Shown: positions 47,501 through 54,965 of the stretch, in pieces | How the letters are laid out: each line of letters begins with the position of its first letter | Numbering within the stretch: position 1 is the first letter of the stretch | Source of the DNA: Acidimicrobiales bacterium | GTDB taxonomy: Bacteria; Actinomycetota; Acidimicrobiia; Acidimicrobiales; SZUA-35 | Direction: 5' to 3' | Assembly (NCBI GenBank): GCA_020630195.1 | Contig: JAHDBV010000017.1 | Span: forward strand, 2,345 to 65,832 | Length of the DNA: 63,488 nt | Notes under the pieces: model-generated | The model's input: only the letters and a program-made list of their open reading frames with translations | Database searches by the model: none | Told to the model about the DNA's origin: nothing | Program-made: the position numbers and the translations under genes

Positions 47501-48082
47501 CGACAGGGCGATGGCGTGGCGGCCGAGTTCGAGGACCTCGCCGGCATCGGCGGGGTACAGCACCGGGATGTGGAGGTCGGCGAGCACACCGGCGGAGGAG
47601 TTGGGGAGCGAGGAGCTCTTCGCGTTCGGGTCGTCTCCGACGAGTGCGACGGCGCCGCCCCATCGCGAGGTGCCGGCGAACACGGCGTGGCGGAGGGCGT
47701 CGAGGGCCCGGTCGACACCCGGTGCCTTGGCGTACCAGAGCCCGACCACACCGTCGTGGGTGGCGTCCGGTCGGGTGGAGGCGAGTTGGGAGCCCATCAC
47801 GGCGCTCGCGCCGAGTTCTTCGTTGGTGCCGGGGGTGCACACGATGTCGAGGTCGGGGTTGAGCTTGGCGGCTCGGGCCGCGGCCGCGTCGAAGCCGCCG
47901 AGGGGGGAGCCGGGGTAGCCGGAGATGAATGCGCCGGTGGTGCGCCCGTCGCGCCGGTCGGCCCGGAGCTGCTCGACGGGGAGGCGGGCGAGCGCCTGGA
48001 CGCCGGTGAGCATGACGGTCTGGGGTTCGGTGGCGGTGTAGCGGTCGTCGATGCGGTAGGTGCGGGGAGCGACGTCGGTCAT
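44522..48082 (-). CDS. Indolepyruvate:ferredoxin oxidoreductase, fused alpha-gamma type
   Basis: A 1186-residue fused enzyme that oxidatively decarboxylates aryl 2-oxo acids with ferredoxin and CoA. The N-terminal pyrimidine domain has GAFISGYPGSPLGGFDAAAA. The thiamine-diphosphate domain has GIGCHGMTLL and MGNEGSQWIGMSPFVDTPHM. A [4Fe-4S] motif reads RICEGCGDCGQVSNC, with more Cys after it (TTCNLDASCVEGDC). The C-terminal gamma-like domain starts at about residue 760 (RITGIGGTGIVTVSQVLATA). The ATG at 48082 gives MTDVAPRTYRIDDRYTATEP. It is divergent from the AsnC-type regulator, which probably controls it. Confidence 0.93.
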   Translation of the reverse strand: MTDVAPRTYRIDDRYTATEPQTVMLTGVQALARLPVEQLRADRRDGRTTGAFISGYPGSPLGGFDAAAARAAKLNPDLDIVCTPGTNEELGASAVMGSQLASTRPDATHDGVVGLWYAKAPGVDRALDALRHAVFAGTSRWGGAVALVGDDPNAKSSSLPNSSAGVLADLHIPVLYPADAGEVLELGRHAIALSRFTGLWTALKIVADVADGMASVALDLDRVAPVTPALFDEAARREPDGRLLTPHTIELEQEIYEVRYPLAVNYASANRLNHVTVDPADAWIGIAASGVTYRELREALQRLGLGTDAEIEAAGIRLLRMQMPLPFDPDTIRRFATGLERVIVVEEKMPILESLIKDALYHLPDRPLVLGKTDERGTPLLPWHAQIGADHLVAPLRTVLETRLGERLAPLPRRRELIPLLTDTQRAPFFCSGCPHNRSTEIPEGSLAGVGIGCHGMTLLMDPARVGGEAGLTCMGNEGSQWIGMSPFVDTPHMFQNLGDGTYFHSGQLAVQAAVAAGVTMTYKLLHNGTVAMTGGQHPEGQMTVPDICTSLLAHGVTKVLITTDEPERYGRTLPGPGGRLGRFGGEALPAGVEVWDRSRLIEAQEHLATIEGVTVLLHDQGCAAELRRGRKRGTITDTKPRVAINHRICEGCGDCGQVSNCLSVEPVETEFGRKTAINQTTCNLDASCVEGDCPSFMTIELDPDHPTDGSPGAASAPLSPPEVPTPTLVVDPDEFSMRITGIGGTGIVTVSQVLATAAMLDGFEVSGLDQIGLSQKAGPVVSDVRLARHGSVTTNKLGRGQADLLLACDQLVAATDKGRSVCDSDRTVVVGSTTATPTGHQITHPEIPSPTPDHLAAAIARVSRADRHHWIDAGAVTTTLFGDAVMANMFCVGMAAQAGALPISIESLDAAIGLNGVAVEKNLAAFGWGRVAVADPDALPSPTETTRARVDVADELGRRIVAITQILGRLDLDPMLRRFAADLVGFQNRDLAADYLDRVAAVAKREATLGLDGALTETVAIHLHKVTAYKDEYEVARLMTDPDGLAEATRVAGASGRITWKLHPPMLRALGMDSKIDVPLAAAPAIRKLAAGKRLRGTRLDPFGRAEVRVAERALLADYRSLVDRLVSGLSPANHDSAVLIAGLVDHVRGYEDLKLRRITEYDRRLADALATWVDGTPDVSVSRR

Positions 48083-48166
48083 GAGGGGCCTCCGGTTCCG
48101 TGACGGGTGTCACCACGCTCGCGGACAACGCGATCGAAGGGAAGATCTCCCGAACATCGGATCGTC

Positions 48167-48172
48167 TAGCCT
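48167..48172 (+). promoter_or_regulatory. -10 box for the AsnC-type regulator
   Basis: TAGCCT lies 72 bases before the ATG at 48245 in the divergent 162-base region 48083-48244. No clear -35 or dyad operator is identified; the same region must hold the IOR promoter. Confidence 0.4.
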
Positions 48173-48244
48173 CGGTGTGGCCGTCTTTTCGTCGTTTTCC
48201 ACGACGTCCGGCCGGGTGACGCCGAACGAATCACGGGGGTTCCG

Positions 48245-48718
48245 ATGTCGTTGGATCGTGTGCAGACCGAGCTGGTGCGGACGTTGCAGGCCGACGCACG
48301 GATCACGAATCGGGCGTTGGCCCAGCGGGTCGGGCTCGCCCCGTCGAGCACGTCGGCCCGGGTGGCCGAGCTCGAACGCCGGGGTGTGATCACCGGTTAC
48401 CGGGCCGAGGTCGATCTGCCGGCGCTCGGTCGTCACCTCGAGGCGATGGTGTTCGTGAAGCTCGCCGTGGGCGACGGCACCGCCGTCGATCGGTTTCTCG
48501 CGGAGGTGAGGGGTTGGCCCGAGACGCTCGCCGTGCATCTGTTGTCGGGGGTGGAGGATGCGCTCGTGCACGTGGCCGTGCCGGACGTCGCCTGGTTGCG
48601 GCGCACCGTGATCGGCAAGATCGCGGCGATGCCGATGGTCACCGACGAGCGCACGTCGCTGGTGTTCGATCACCACCGGACCGCGGTCGTCGAACCCCTC
48701 GACGGCGGGGCGGCGTGA
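48245..48718 (+). CDS. Lrp/AsnC family transcriptional regulator
   Basis: A 157-residue regulator. The helix-turn-helix reads ITNRALAQRVGLAPSSTSAR and the effector-binding RAM domain follows (LEAMVFVKLAVGDGTAVDRF, VEDALVHVAVPDVAWLRRTV). Such proteins sense amino acids or related metabolites. It lies divergent to the indolepyruvate oxidoreductase, so aromatic amino acid catabolism is the likely target. Its stop overlaps the next gene's GTG. Confidence 0.9.
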   Translation: MSLDRVQTELVRTLQADARITNRALAQRVGLAPSSTSARVAELERRGVITGYRAEVDLPALGRHLEAMVFVKLAVGDGTAVDRFLAEVRGWPETLAVHLLSGVEDALVHVAVPDVAWLRRTVIGKIAAMPMVTDERTSLVFDHHRTAVVEPLDGGAA

Positions 48719-49449
48719 GTCGGGCCGATCTGCGGGCGGGTTTCATCCGGATCCAGCTCGAACTCGTCGCCCGCTCGGTCGAGCTCGGTGGCACCTGGCG
48801 CGACGGCGTGCATCGCCTCACGAATCTCCAGCGCCGCCTCGGGCTCGGCACCCCGACCGACCCACCGACGGGGCGATGGGCCGAGCTCCTCGCCCGGGTC
48901 GACGCACTCGCCGCCGTCGAGCCGGTGGTCGAGCTCGTCCTCGCCGAGGTAGCGGAGCTCCCCGCCCCGATGCCCGAACATCTCCGTCACGGTTGGCCGA
49001 CCGTCGGCGCCTTCTCGATCCAGATCGAGGGCGACATCGCCCGCACCCACTTCTTCTCGACCGACACCGACGGCGTCAGCGCGCTGCATCCGAGCAAGGC
49101 CGTTCGCCGCCGCGCCGAGCTCACCTCCGTGCTCGCCGAGGTCCGCGCTGCCCATCCGGAGCTGCGACGGGTCCGGGGTGGTTCCTGGTTGTACGCACTC
49201 GACCGGTACGCCTCGTTGTTCCCACCGGCGCACCTGGCCACGGCCGTCGAGCGGCGGGATCGGGACACGTTCCGGGGGATGTCGCACTGGGGTCAGTTCG
49301 TCGACCACCGCGGCGAGCTCCGCGACGACCGTGCCGAGGTGTTCCGTCTCCGTGTGTCCCGCTGGCACGGCGGTGATCCGTGCCCCCTGTTCCCAATTCC
49401 CACCCTCGAACTCGACGCACCGATCGAGGTCTTCGACGGTTGGGGGTGA
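48715..49449 (+). CDS. Hypothetical protein coupled to AsnC-type regulator
   Basis: A 244-residue soluble protein without recognised domains. It has TRTHFFSTDTDG-like (IARTHFFSTDTDGVSALHPS) and GGSWLYALDRYASLFPPAHL segments that look conserved, with His, Trp and Tyr positions. The GTG at 48715 overlaps the regulator's stop, so they are co-translated. A function with the indolepyruvate pathway is possible from location only. Confidence 0.65.
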   Translation: MSRADLRAGFIRIQLELVARSVELGGTWRDGVHRLTNLQRRLGLGTPTDPPTGRWAELLARVDALAAVEPVVELVLAEVAELPAPMPEHLRHGWPTVGAFSIQIEGDIARTHFFSTDTDGVSALHPSKAVRRRAELTSVLAEVRAAHPELRRVRGGSWLYALDRYASLFPPAHLATAVERRDRDTFRGMSHWGQFVDHRGELRDDRAEVFRLRVSRWHGGDPCPLFPIPTLELDAPIEVFDGWG

Positions 49450-49482
49450 CCCGAGCGATCGGGCCCGGGTCGGGCCGACGTC

Positions 49483-49488
49483 TACGCT
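49483..49488 (+). promoter_or_regulatory. -10 box before lipoprotein gene
   Basis: TACGCT ends eight bases before the ATG at 49497, without a ribosome site between; probable leaderless transcript. Confidence 0.35.
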
Positions 49489-49496
49489 CTCGCCCG

Positions 49497-50069
49497 ATGT
49501 CGTCGGCTCGATCCACCGTCCGTTCCCGTCGCCGGGGTGCTGTGCTGCTGAGTGCGGTGGTGTTGCTCGGTGCCTGTGGTGGCTCCGATGCCGACGAGGC
49601 GGGCACCACCACGGTGCAGACCACCGGCACCACGGCCGCTGCCGCCGCCACCGAGACCACCACACCCGAGACCTTCGTCGTCGAGTGCGACGACGGGTTC
49701 AGCGCCGAGATCCCCCGGTCGGCGCTCACCGAAGAGCAGGCCGAGATCGTCTTCTGCACCCCCACCACCACGGCCCCGGCGCCATGGGAACCCGACCCGG
49801 ATCTCCTCGTGTCGGTGTCGCAGTCGACCTGGCCGTCGGTGTTCGGTGCCGTGTCCGGCGACGCGATCGTGGGTGCCGGCCAGGCGCTGTGCACGATGGC
49901 CACCGACGCACCCGACGCCACCGCCTTCGGTGGTGAGGCGCTCGAGGTCTACGAGGCGGGCTTCGCGCAGTTCGGCGCCGACGTGTTCGGGCCGGACGAC
50001 TGGTCGATGTTCTCCATCGCGTCGCTCTCGACCCTCTGCCGCCCGGAGATGAACCGCCTCTACCGCTGA
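49497..50069 (+). CDS. Secreted lipoprotein, unknown function
   Basis: A 190-residue precursor with Arg-rich lead, hydrophobic segment and lipobox LLGAC (Cys at about residue 27). A Thr/Ala-rich spacer follows. The mature domain has FVVECDDGFSAEIPRSALTE and two further Cys (GAGQALCTMATDAP, LSTLCRPEMNRLY), perhaps disulfide-linked. It is likely membrane-anchored on the outer face. No family is recognised. An amidohydrolase gene follows after 14 bases. Confidence 0.65.
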   Translation: MSSARSTVRSRRRGAVLLSAVVLLGACGGSDADEAGTTTVQTTGTTAAAAATETTTPETFVVECDDGFSAEIPRSALTEEQAEIVFCTPTTTAPAPWEPDPDLLVSVSQSTWPSVFGAVSGDAIVGAGQALCTMATDAPDATAFGGEALEVYEAGFAQFGADVFGPDDWSMFSIASLSTLCRPEMNRLYR

Positions 50070-50083
50070 GGCAGACTCGGCGC

Positions 50084-50917
50084 ATGAGCGCCACACCCGA
50101 CATCGTCGACGTCTGGATGCAGCACCCCACGCTGCGCCACTCCCAACACGAGATGTTCGATTCGCTCCGGCGATGGATGGGCGGGGAGGTCCCGACCGAG
50201 GCCCTCCCGATCGAGTTCACCCTGGCCATGCTCGACGAAGGTGCGGTGTCGGTCGGCCTCACCGCCGCCTGGTACGGCCCGTCGGGTGATCTGATCTCCA
50301 ACGACGACGTCGCCGGCTTCGTGGCGGCGTCGAACGGGCGCCTGCGCGGTGTGGCCGGCGCCGACATCCGCAGGCCGATGGAGGCCGTTCGGGAGCTGCG
50401 TGATCGGGTCGACGAGGGCTTCGTCGCGCTGCGGCTCGTCCCGTGGCTGTGGGAGGCCCCGCCCACCGATCGCCGCTACTACCCGCTCTACGCGGCGTGT
50501 GTCGACCTCGGTATCCCGTTCTGCACCCAGGTGGGCCACACCGGGCCGCTGCGTCCGTCGGAGACCGGCCGTCCGATCCCCTACATCGATCAGGTGGCGA
50601 TCGACTTCCCCGAGCTGACGATCGTGTGTGGGCACATCGGCTACCCGTGGACCACCGAGATGATCGCCGTGGCCGACAAGCACCCGAACGTCGTGATCGA
50701 CACCTCCGCCTACACGGCCAACCGGTATCCGGCCGAGCTCGTCGACTACATGAAGGGCCGTGGGGCGCAGAAGGTGCTGTTCGGCACGAACTATCCGATG
50801 ATCATGCCGGCCCGGGCGCTGCGGGATCTCGACGCACTGGGCCTCGACGACGAGACCCGGGCGGCCTTCCTCGCCGGCAACGCCCGCCGGATCTTCGATC
50901 TCGACGACGCGGCCTGA
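50084..50917 (+). CDS. Amidohydrolase-like TIM-barrel protein (ACMSD/amidohydrolase_2 family)
   Basis: A 277-residue metal-barrel protein. Conserved stretches are DEGFVALRLVPWLWEAPPTD, FPELTIVCGHIGYPWTTEMI (His ligand) and GAQKVLFGTNYPMIMPARAL. The usual N-terminal HxH metal pair is replaced by DVWMQHP, so metal binding may differ. Relatives hydrolyse or decarboxylate carboxylic compounds. It lies with a DinB-like gene two bases downstream, likely co-transcribed. The substrate is unknown. Confidence 0.75.
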   Translation: MSATPDIVDVWMQHPTLRHSQHEMFDSLRRWMGGEVPTEALPIEFTLAMLDEGAVSVGLTAAWYGPSGDLISNDDVAGFVAASNGRLRGVAGADIRRPMEAVRELRDRVDEGFVALRLVPWLWEAPPTDRRYYPLYAACVDLGIPFCTQVGHTGPLRPSETGRPIPYIDQVAIDFPELTIVCGHIGYPWTTEMIAVADKHPNVVIDTSAYTANRYPAELVDYMKGRGAQKVLFGTNYPMIMPARALRDLDALGLDDETRAAFLAGNARRIFDLDDAA

Positions 50918-50918
50918 G

Positions 50919-51467
50919 GTGCGCGTCGCCGACGTCGAGGCCGCCATCGGCCAGCTCGGGGCGACCCCCGAGGTGATCCGGGCCCTCGCCGCCCCACTCG
51001 CCGACGATCTGCTCGCGGAGGCGCCCGTGGCGGGGGAGTGGTCGATCCTCCAGGTGATCGCCCACCTCGTGCACGCCGACGAGTTCGCGTTCGTGGCCCG
51101 GGTGCGGTCGATCTCGGGTGGTGCCGCCGAGATCGAGCGGTATCACCCGGTCGACGAGATCGGGATCGACGGCACCCCACGGGAGGTGCTCCACGAGCTC
51201 CTCGATCGGCTCGCCGCGGGCCGTGCCGATGCGGCGGTGCTGTTGCGATCGATCGATCCCGCCGATCTCGACCGATCGGCCGGGCACCCCGGTGGTTCGT
51301 TCACCGCGGCCGACTTCGTCGAGGAGTGGGTCTTCCACGACGCCGACCATCTCCAGCAGATCCTCGAGAACGTGAAGGGGCGCCAGTTCGGTCGGGTCGG
51401 CCCGGCGATGCAACGAGCGCTGCGATCGATGACCTCGGTCGGTCCGCAACACGAGGTCGCCGACTGA
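50919..51467 (+). CDS. DinB-like domain protein
   Basis: A 182-residue four-helix protein of the DinB/YfiT-like type: WSILQVIAHLVHADEFAFVA with a His ligand, later AADFVEEWVFHDADHLQQIL with two more His. The three His could bind a metal. Start GTG at 50919 is one base after the upstream stop. The family acts in thiol transfer or is uncharacterised. Confidence 0.68.
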   Translation: MRVADVEAAIGQLGATPEVIRALAAPLADDLLAEAPVAGEWSILQVIAHLVHADEFAFVARVRSISGGAAEIERYHPVDEIGIDGTPREVLHELLDRLAAGRADAAVLLRSIDPADLDRSAGHPGGSFTAADFVEEWVFHDADHLQQILENVKGRQFGRVGPAMQRALRSMTSVGPQHEVAD

Positions 51468-51486
51468 GCAGCGGTGCGGGCGGCGC

Positions 51487-52680
51487 TCAGGCGAGGATGC
51501 GTTCGACCACGTCGCGGGCGGCCTTGGCCGCCGTGTGCACGCTGCTCCAGTCGTCGCCGCCCCGCACGTAGCTGCAGCCCGCGAGATCGATCCGGTCACT
51601 CACCGGTCCGGCGAGGGTGGGGGCCACCGTGGAGCTGGCCTCGTCGGCGAGGTAGGCGGCGCCGGCGAACTCGTCGGCGCTCCAGTTCTTGGCGATGTGC
51701 CGCAGGTAGGTGCGGCTGGCCGCACCGTCGAAGACGGCATCGAGCTCGGCGAGGATGTGGTCCCGCAGCTCGTCGCCCTCGTCGAGCACCTGGTAGGGCT
51801 CGGCCTGATCGCCGACGCTGAACAGACCGAGCACGTGGTGGGCGGAGTCCTGCCCGTACGCGGCGTCGTAGTAGAGCCGCTGCCCCGCCCGGGAGCTGGC
51901 GTCCTCCGGTTCGAAGAAGGTCGGGAAGAACGGTTCGGAGAACTCGAGAAAGACCTTCATGCCACCCCAGATGTCGGCCTCGGCCAGGGCATCGAGGTGC
52001 CGGTCGGGCAGCGGCGGGTCGAACTCGATCGCACTGTCCCGCAGCAGGAACATCGGGATCGTGACGATCACGTGGTCGGCGGTGTGGCTGACCCCGGCGG
52101 CATCCACGACCTCGACCCCGTCACCGGTGTCGCTGACCGAGCGGACGACGGTGTCGTACGTGATGCGATCGGCGATGCCGGGCAGGACGTTCGCCTCGAA
52201 GAACCCGAGCCAGGAGGAGCCGACGAACTTGAGGTCGGTGTCGACGTCGTCGCCGGCGATGTCGCGCTGCACCTCCCCGTTTTCGAACCACACCCAGGTG
52301 TCGGTCGAGGCGTAGGCACTGAGGGCCGTGGTGGCGGCGATCTCCGGGTCGTCAGCGATGTCGCCGAGCACCTCGGCGTCGACGTGGATCCACTCCCCAC
52401 CGAGCGAGATGGGGAAGTCGACGAAGTCGGTGTCGTGCGCGATGCGGCCACCCGGCACCGACTTCGCCTCCAGGATCTCGACCTCGACGCCGCGCCGGGT
52501 GAGGAGGTGGGCGGCGGTCATACCGGCCGCGCCGGCCCCGACGATGAGGACCTTGCCGTCGAACGAGCCCTCGAGCCCGGCCTCGGCATCGTCGCCGAAC
52601 AGCCCACATCCGGGCAGCGCGAGGATCGCACCGAGGGCGGCGGTGGAGCGGAGGAAGTCTCGGCGGGACGTCGGTTGCAC
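51487..52680 (-). CDS. FAD-dependent amine oxidase/oxidoreductase, exported
   Basis: A 397-residue flavoprotein with a twin-arginine-like signal (SRRDFLRSTAALGAILAL) ending in the lipobox-like LPGCG. The FAD-binding motif is VLIVGAGAAGMTAAHLLTRR, with GGRIAHDTDFVDFPISLGG typical of flavin amine oxidases and a C-terminal SYVRGGDDWSSVHTAAKAAR. It probably acts outside the membrane, anchored or Tat-exported. The GTG at 52680 directly precedes the twin-Arg motif. The substrate is unknown. Confidence 0.8.
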   Translation of the reverse strand: MQPTSRRDFLRSTAALGAILALPGCGLFGDDAEAGLEGSFDGKVLIVGAGAAGMTAAHLLTRRGVEVEILEAKSVPGGRIAHDTDFVDFPISLGGEWIHVDAEVLGDIADDPEIAATTALSAYASTDTWVWFENGEVQRDIAGDDVDTDLKFVGSSWLGFFEANVLPGIADRITYDTVVRSVSDTGDGVEVVDAAGVSHTADHVIVTIPMFLLRDSAIEFDPPLPDRHLDALAEADIWGGMKVFLEFSEPFFPTFFEPEDASSRAGQRLYYDAAYGQDSAHHVLGLFSVGDQAEPYQVLDEGDELRDHILAELDAVFDGAASRTYLRHIAKNWSADEFAGAAYLADEASSTVAPTLAGPVSDRIDLAGCSYVRGGDDWSSVHTAAKAARDVVERILA

Positions 52681-52828
52681 GGGTGCAGTGTGCCCCGCCG
52701 CAGTTAGAGCCGAGGAGCGCTGAGCGGCGCGATGTGCCGTTCTCGCGACCGGATCGGTGCGCTGCCCGTCTCCCAGCACGACGGTGTGGCACGGTCACAT
52801 CGCACAACGACACAGCGAGGACAACAAC

Positions 52829-53383
52829 GTGATCGGACTCTTGGGATCGATGCTCGGCAGCCGTGGTGGCCGGATGATCGGCGGCATGATCGGTGGCCGG
52901 ACCGGCGCGATGATCGGCGGCATGGCCGGCGCCATGCTCGGCGGACGCCAGCTCCGCCGCCTCGGTGGCCTGGTGAAGAGCGGTGGCGGCAGTGGTGGCC
53001 GTGACCTGCCCGAGCCGTCGGCCCCGGCGATCCGTGACGATGAGGCACAGATCCTCATCCGGGCCATGTGCAACGCGGCCAAGGCCGACGGCGTGATGGA
53101 CGAGACGGAGACCGAGACCATCATCGGTGAGCTCGGCGAGGTGTCGGCCGAGGAGCAGGCGTTCCTCCGCACTGAGATCGCGGCCGCCCCGATCAGCGCC
53201 GCCGCCCTCGCGGGACAGGTGCCGCCGGCACTCAAGGCCGAGGCCTATGCCGTCTCGTTGATCTCGATCAACGTCGACACCGTCGAAGAGGCCGACTACC
53301 TGCGGGAGCTCGCCACCGCCCTCGGCCTCAGCGACGGCGACCGCGACGACATCCACGACGATCTCGGCGCCGATCTGCTCTAG
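52829..53383 (+). CDS. DUF533/TerB-like membrane-associated protein
   Basis: A 184-residue protein. The first 50 residues are Gly/Met-rich, membrane-inserting type (GGRMIGGMIGGRTGAMIGGM). The C-terminal helical domain (EAQILIRAMCNAAKADGVMD, VSAEEQAFLRTEI) matches DUF533, related to TerB tellurite-resistance domains. Function is unknown. The GTG at 52829 follows GCGAGGACAA. It converges with the ABC permease gene with no gap between the stops. Confidence 0.75.
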   Translation: MIGLLGSMLGSRGGRMIGGMIGGRTGAMIGGMAGAMLGGRQLRRLGGLVKSGGGSGGRDLPEPSAPAIRDDEAQILIRAMCNAAKADGVMDETETETIIGELGEVSAEEQAFLRTEIAAAPISAAALAGQVPPALKAEAYAVSLISINVDTVEEADYLRELATALGLSDGDRDDIHDDLGADLL

Positions 53384-54364
53384 TCAGCGCAGGCGGGGGT
53401 CGGCCCAGCGGTAGGCGATCTCGCTGAGTCCCCGGATCACCATGATCGCGAAGGTCAGGTAGGCCGTCAGTGTCGCGACCACATGCAGGTCGCGGTTGAT
53501 CGACCCCTCGAACAGCACGGAGCCGAGCCCACCGATGCTGTAGATGCGTTCGATGATCACGACGCCCCCGAGCAGCGAGCTGAGCACCAGTCCGATCTGG
53601 GTGAGCAGCGTCATCGAGGCGGGCCGCAGCACGTGTCGGGTGAAGATCTGATGCCGGGGCAGGCCCTTGGCCTGGGCGGCCACGACGTACTCCTCGCCGA
53701 GCACCTGGTTGGTGCTCGTCATGACGACCCGCGCGATGAGCGCCGCCTCGGGGAGTGCGACCGCGGCGACGGGCAGGGTGAGGAAGCGCAGGTTGCCGGT
53801 GATCGAGGTCGACAACCGCTCCCAACCGGCGGCCGGCAGCAGGCCGAGCCGCACCGCGAGGATCCAGGTGGCGAACGTGGCGAGCACGAAGCTCGGGGTG
53901 GCCTGGAACGTCGCGACCCCGAGCTGGTGCAACGTCTGCGGTCCGGGCCGTCGCAGGATCGCGCCGAGCAGACCGGCCGGAATGCCGATGAGCACCGCGA
54001 GGAACAGGCCGACCGCTGCGATCTGGAACGAGATCGGCAGCCGGGGAGTGACCAGCACCTCCACGGGTTGGTTGCCGATGGTGCGGCCGAGGTCGCCTCG
54101 GACGGCGTCGAGGGCCCAGGCGGCGTGGCGGACCACGACCGGGTCCCGCAGGCGGTAGGTCTCCACGTCGTCCCGGATGAGCTGGGGGAGCGTGGCGTAG
54201 GCCTCGTCGTCGAGGTGGACGACGCCGCTCTGTGCGCCGAGCACGACACTCGCCATGCCGCCGCTGATCGACACCTCGATCATGAGGAACACGAGCAGGG
54301 TGCTCAGGTAGATGGAGATGACGATGCGGGCGACCCAGCGCAACGCTCCGGCGACCGCCTCCAT
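53384..54364 (-). CDS. ABC transporter permease, DppB/OppB family, orphan
   Basis: A 326-residue inner-membrane permease with six helices, for example VISIYLSTLLVFLMIEVSIS and FQIAAVGLFLAVLIGIPAGL. The EAA loop contains EEYVVAAQAKGLPRHQIFTR and RHVLRPASMTLLTQIGLVLS. It imports peptides or nickel in complex with a second permease, ATPases and a binding protein. None of these is nearby, so it is orphaned or uses distant partners. A tRNA fragment and mobile element lie directly upstream. Confidence 0.85.
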   Translation of the reverse strand: MEAVAGALRWVARIVISIYLSTLLVFLMIEVSISGGMASVVLGAQSGVVHLDDEAYATLPQLIRDDVETYRLRDPVVVRHAAWALDAVRGDLGRTIGNQPVEVLVTPRLPISFQIAAVGLFLAVLIGIPAGLLGAILRRPGPQTLHQLGVATFQATPSFVLATFATWILAVRLGLLPAAGWERLSTSITGNLRFLTLPVAAVALPEAALIARVVMTSTNQVLGEEYVVAAQAKGLPRHQIFTRHVLRPASMTLLTQIGLVLSSLLGGVVIIERIYSIGGLGSVLFEGSINRDLHVVATLTAYLTFAIMVIRGLSEIAYRWADPRLR

Positions 54365-54418
54365 CGTGGAGACGCTAGTTCGGGGCCGTCGACCGGCCCA
54401 GTCCGCCCGGAACGACGA

Positions 54419-54441
54419 ACGCCCGCTCGGTGAGCGGGCGT
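54419..54441 (-). terminator. Terminator displaced from the tRNA-Gly locus
   Basis: ACGCCCGCTC and GAGCGGGCGT pair perfectly around a three-base loop. On the minus strand TCGTCGTTCC follows. It lies five bases beyond the tRNA 3' fragment, so it probably was the terminator of the original tRNA-Gly gene. Confidence 0.6.
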
Positions 54442-54445
54442 CGTG

Positions 54446-54489
54446 TGGAGCGGGTGACGAGAATCGAACTCGCGTATGCGGCTTGGGAA
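54446..54489 (-). repeat. attL-like repeat: 3' fragment of tRNA-Gly
   Basis: 44 bases match 58807-58850 at 42 of 44 positions, the first 32 being identical. It is the 3' half of a tRNA-Gly (T-arm, acceptor strand and CCA) without a 5' half, so it is not a tRNA gene. The two mismatches fall in the anticodon stem. Confidence 0.88.
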
Positions 54490-54513
54490 CCCGCTCGGGC
54501 GAGGTTGGCGCGA

Positions 54514-54913
54514 ACGGCGACTGACCAGCGATCTTCGTACTGGAAGGCGGTTCTTGGGACGTTGCCGCCTGACCGCTGGGTCGCGCTCGCGGCCCCTTCT
54601 CTCCGATGTTCTGGGCACCAGGTGACTGTCCGGCGGCCGTCTCAAGCGTTCGATCTCGCTGCTCGACGGCGTAGTGGTCACCACTGTGGTCCGAACCGTG
54701 CTGGACGTAGCAGACGGCCAGCTCGACGAGGAACTCGTCGCAAGCGTCGCCGACGACGCCCTGGACACCGGAGCGATGAGCATGCGCCAGCTTGAACGGC
54801 GGATGGGCGGGCTGAGGAGTGATGCGCAGGCTCGTGCGAAGCGGGTGCTGTCGAGGCGATCTCGGTCCGCTTCTTCGCTCGGCGGACCCATCAACCCCCC
54901 ACCGGCGATGTAG
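54514..54913 (+). pseudogene. Degraded AbiEi/DUF559-like fragment
   Basis: A frame encodes VTTVVRTVLDVADGQLDEEL and VASVADDALDTGAMSMRQLE, resembling the C-terminal part of actinobacterial AbiEi-antitoxin or DUF559-type proteins, where the phrase is usually preceded by a winged-helix domain. Upstream pieces (LPPDRWVALAAPSLRCSGH) lie in another frame with a stop between, so the gene is 5'-truncated and frameshifted. The family assignment is by resemblance only. Confidence 0.35.
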
Positions 54914-54934
54914 CTGCCGTTCCGGCATCCGCAG

Positions 54935-54961
54935 CAACGGTTAACGAGCGTGCGACCGTTG
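54935..54961. promoter_or_regulatory. Inverted repeat before endonuclease gene
   Basis: CAACGGT and ACCGTTG are perfect 7-bp inverted arms spaced by 13 bases, ending five bases before the ATG at 54966. It is a plausible operator controlling restriction expression. No controller-protein gene is visible. Confidence 0.35.
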
Positions 54962-54965
54962 TTAG

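Noticed and set aside
54446..54489. Possible second tRNA-Gly gene
   Set aside because: Only the 3' half exists; no D-arm or 5' acceptor strand lies next to it. It is an attachment-site remnant.
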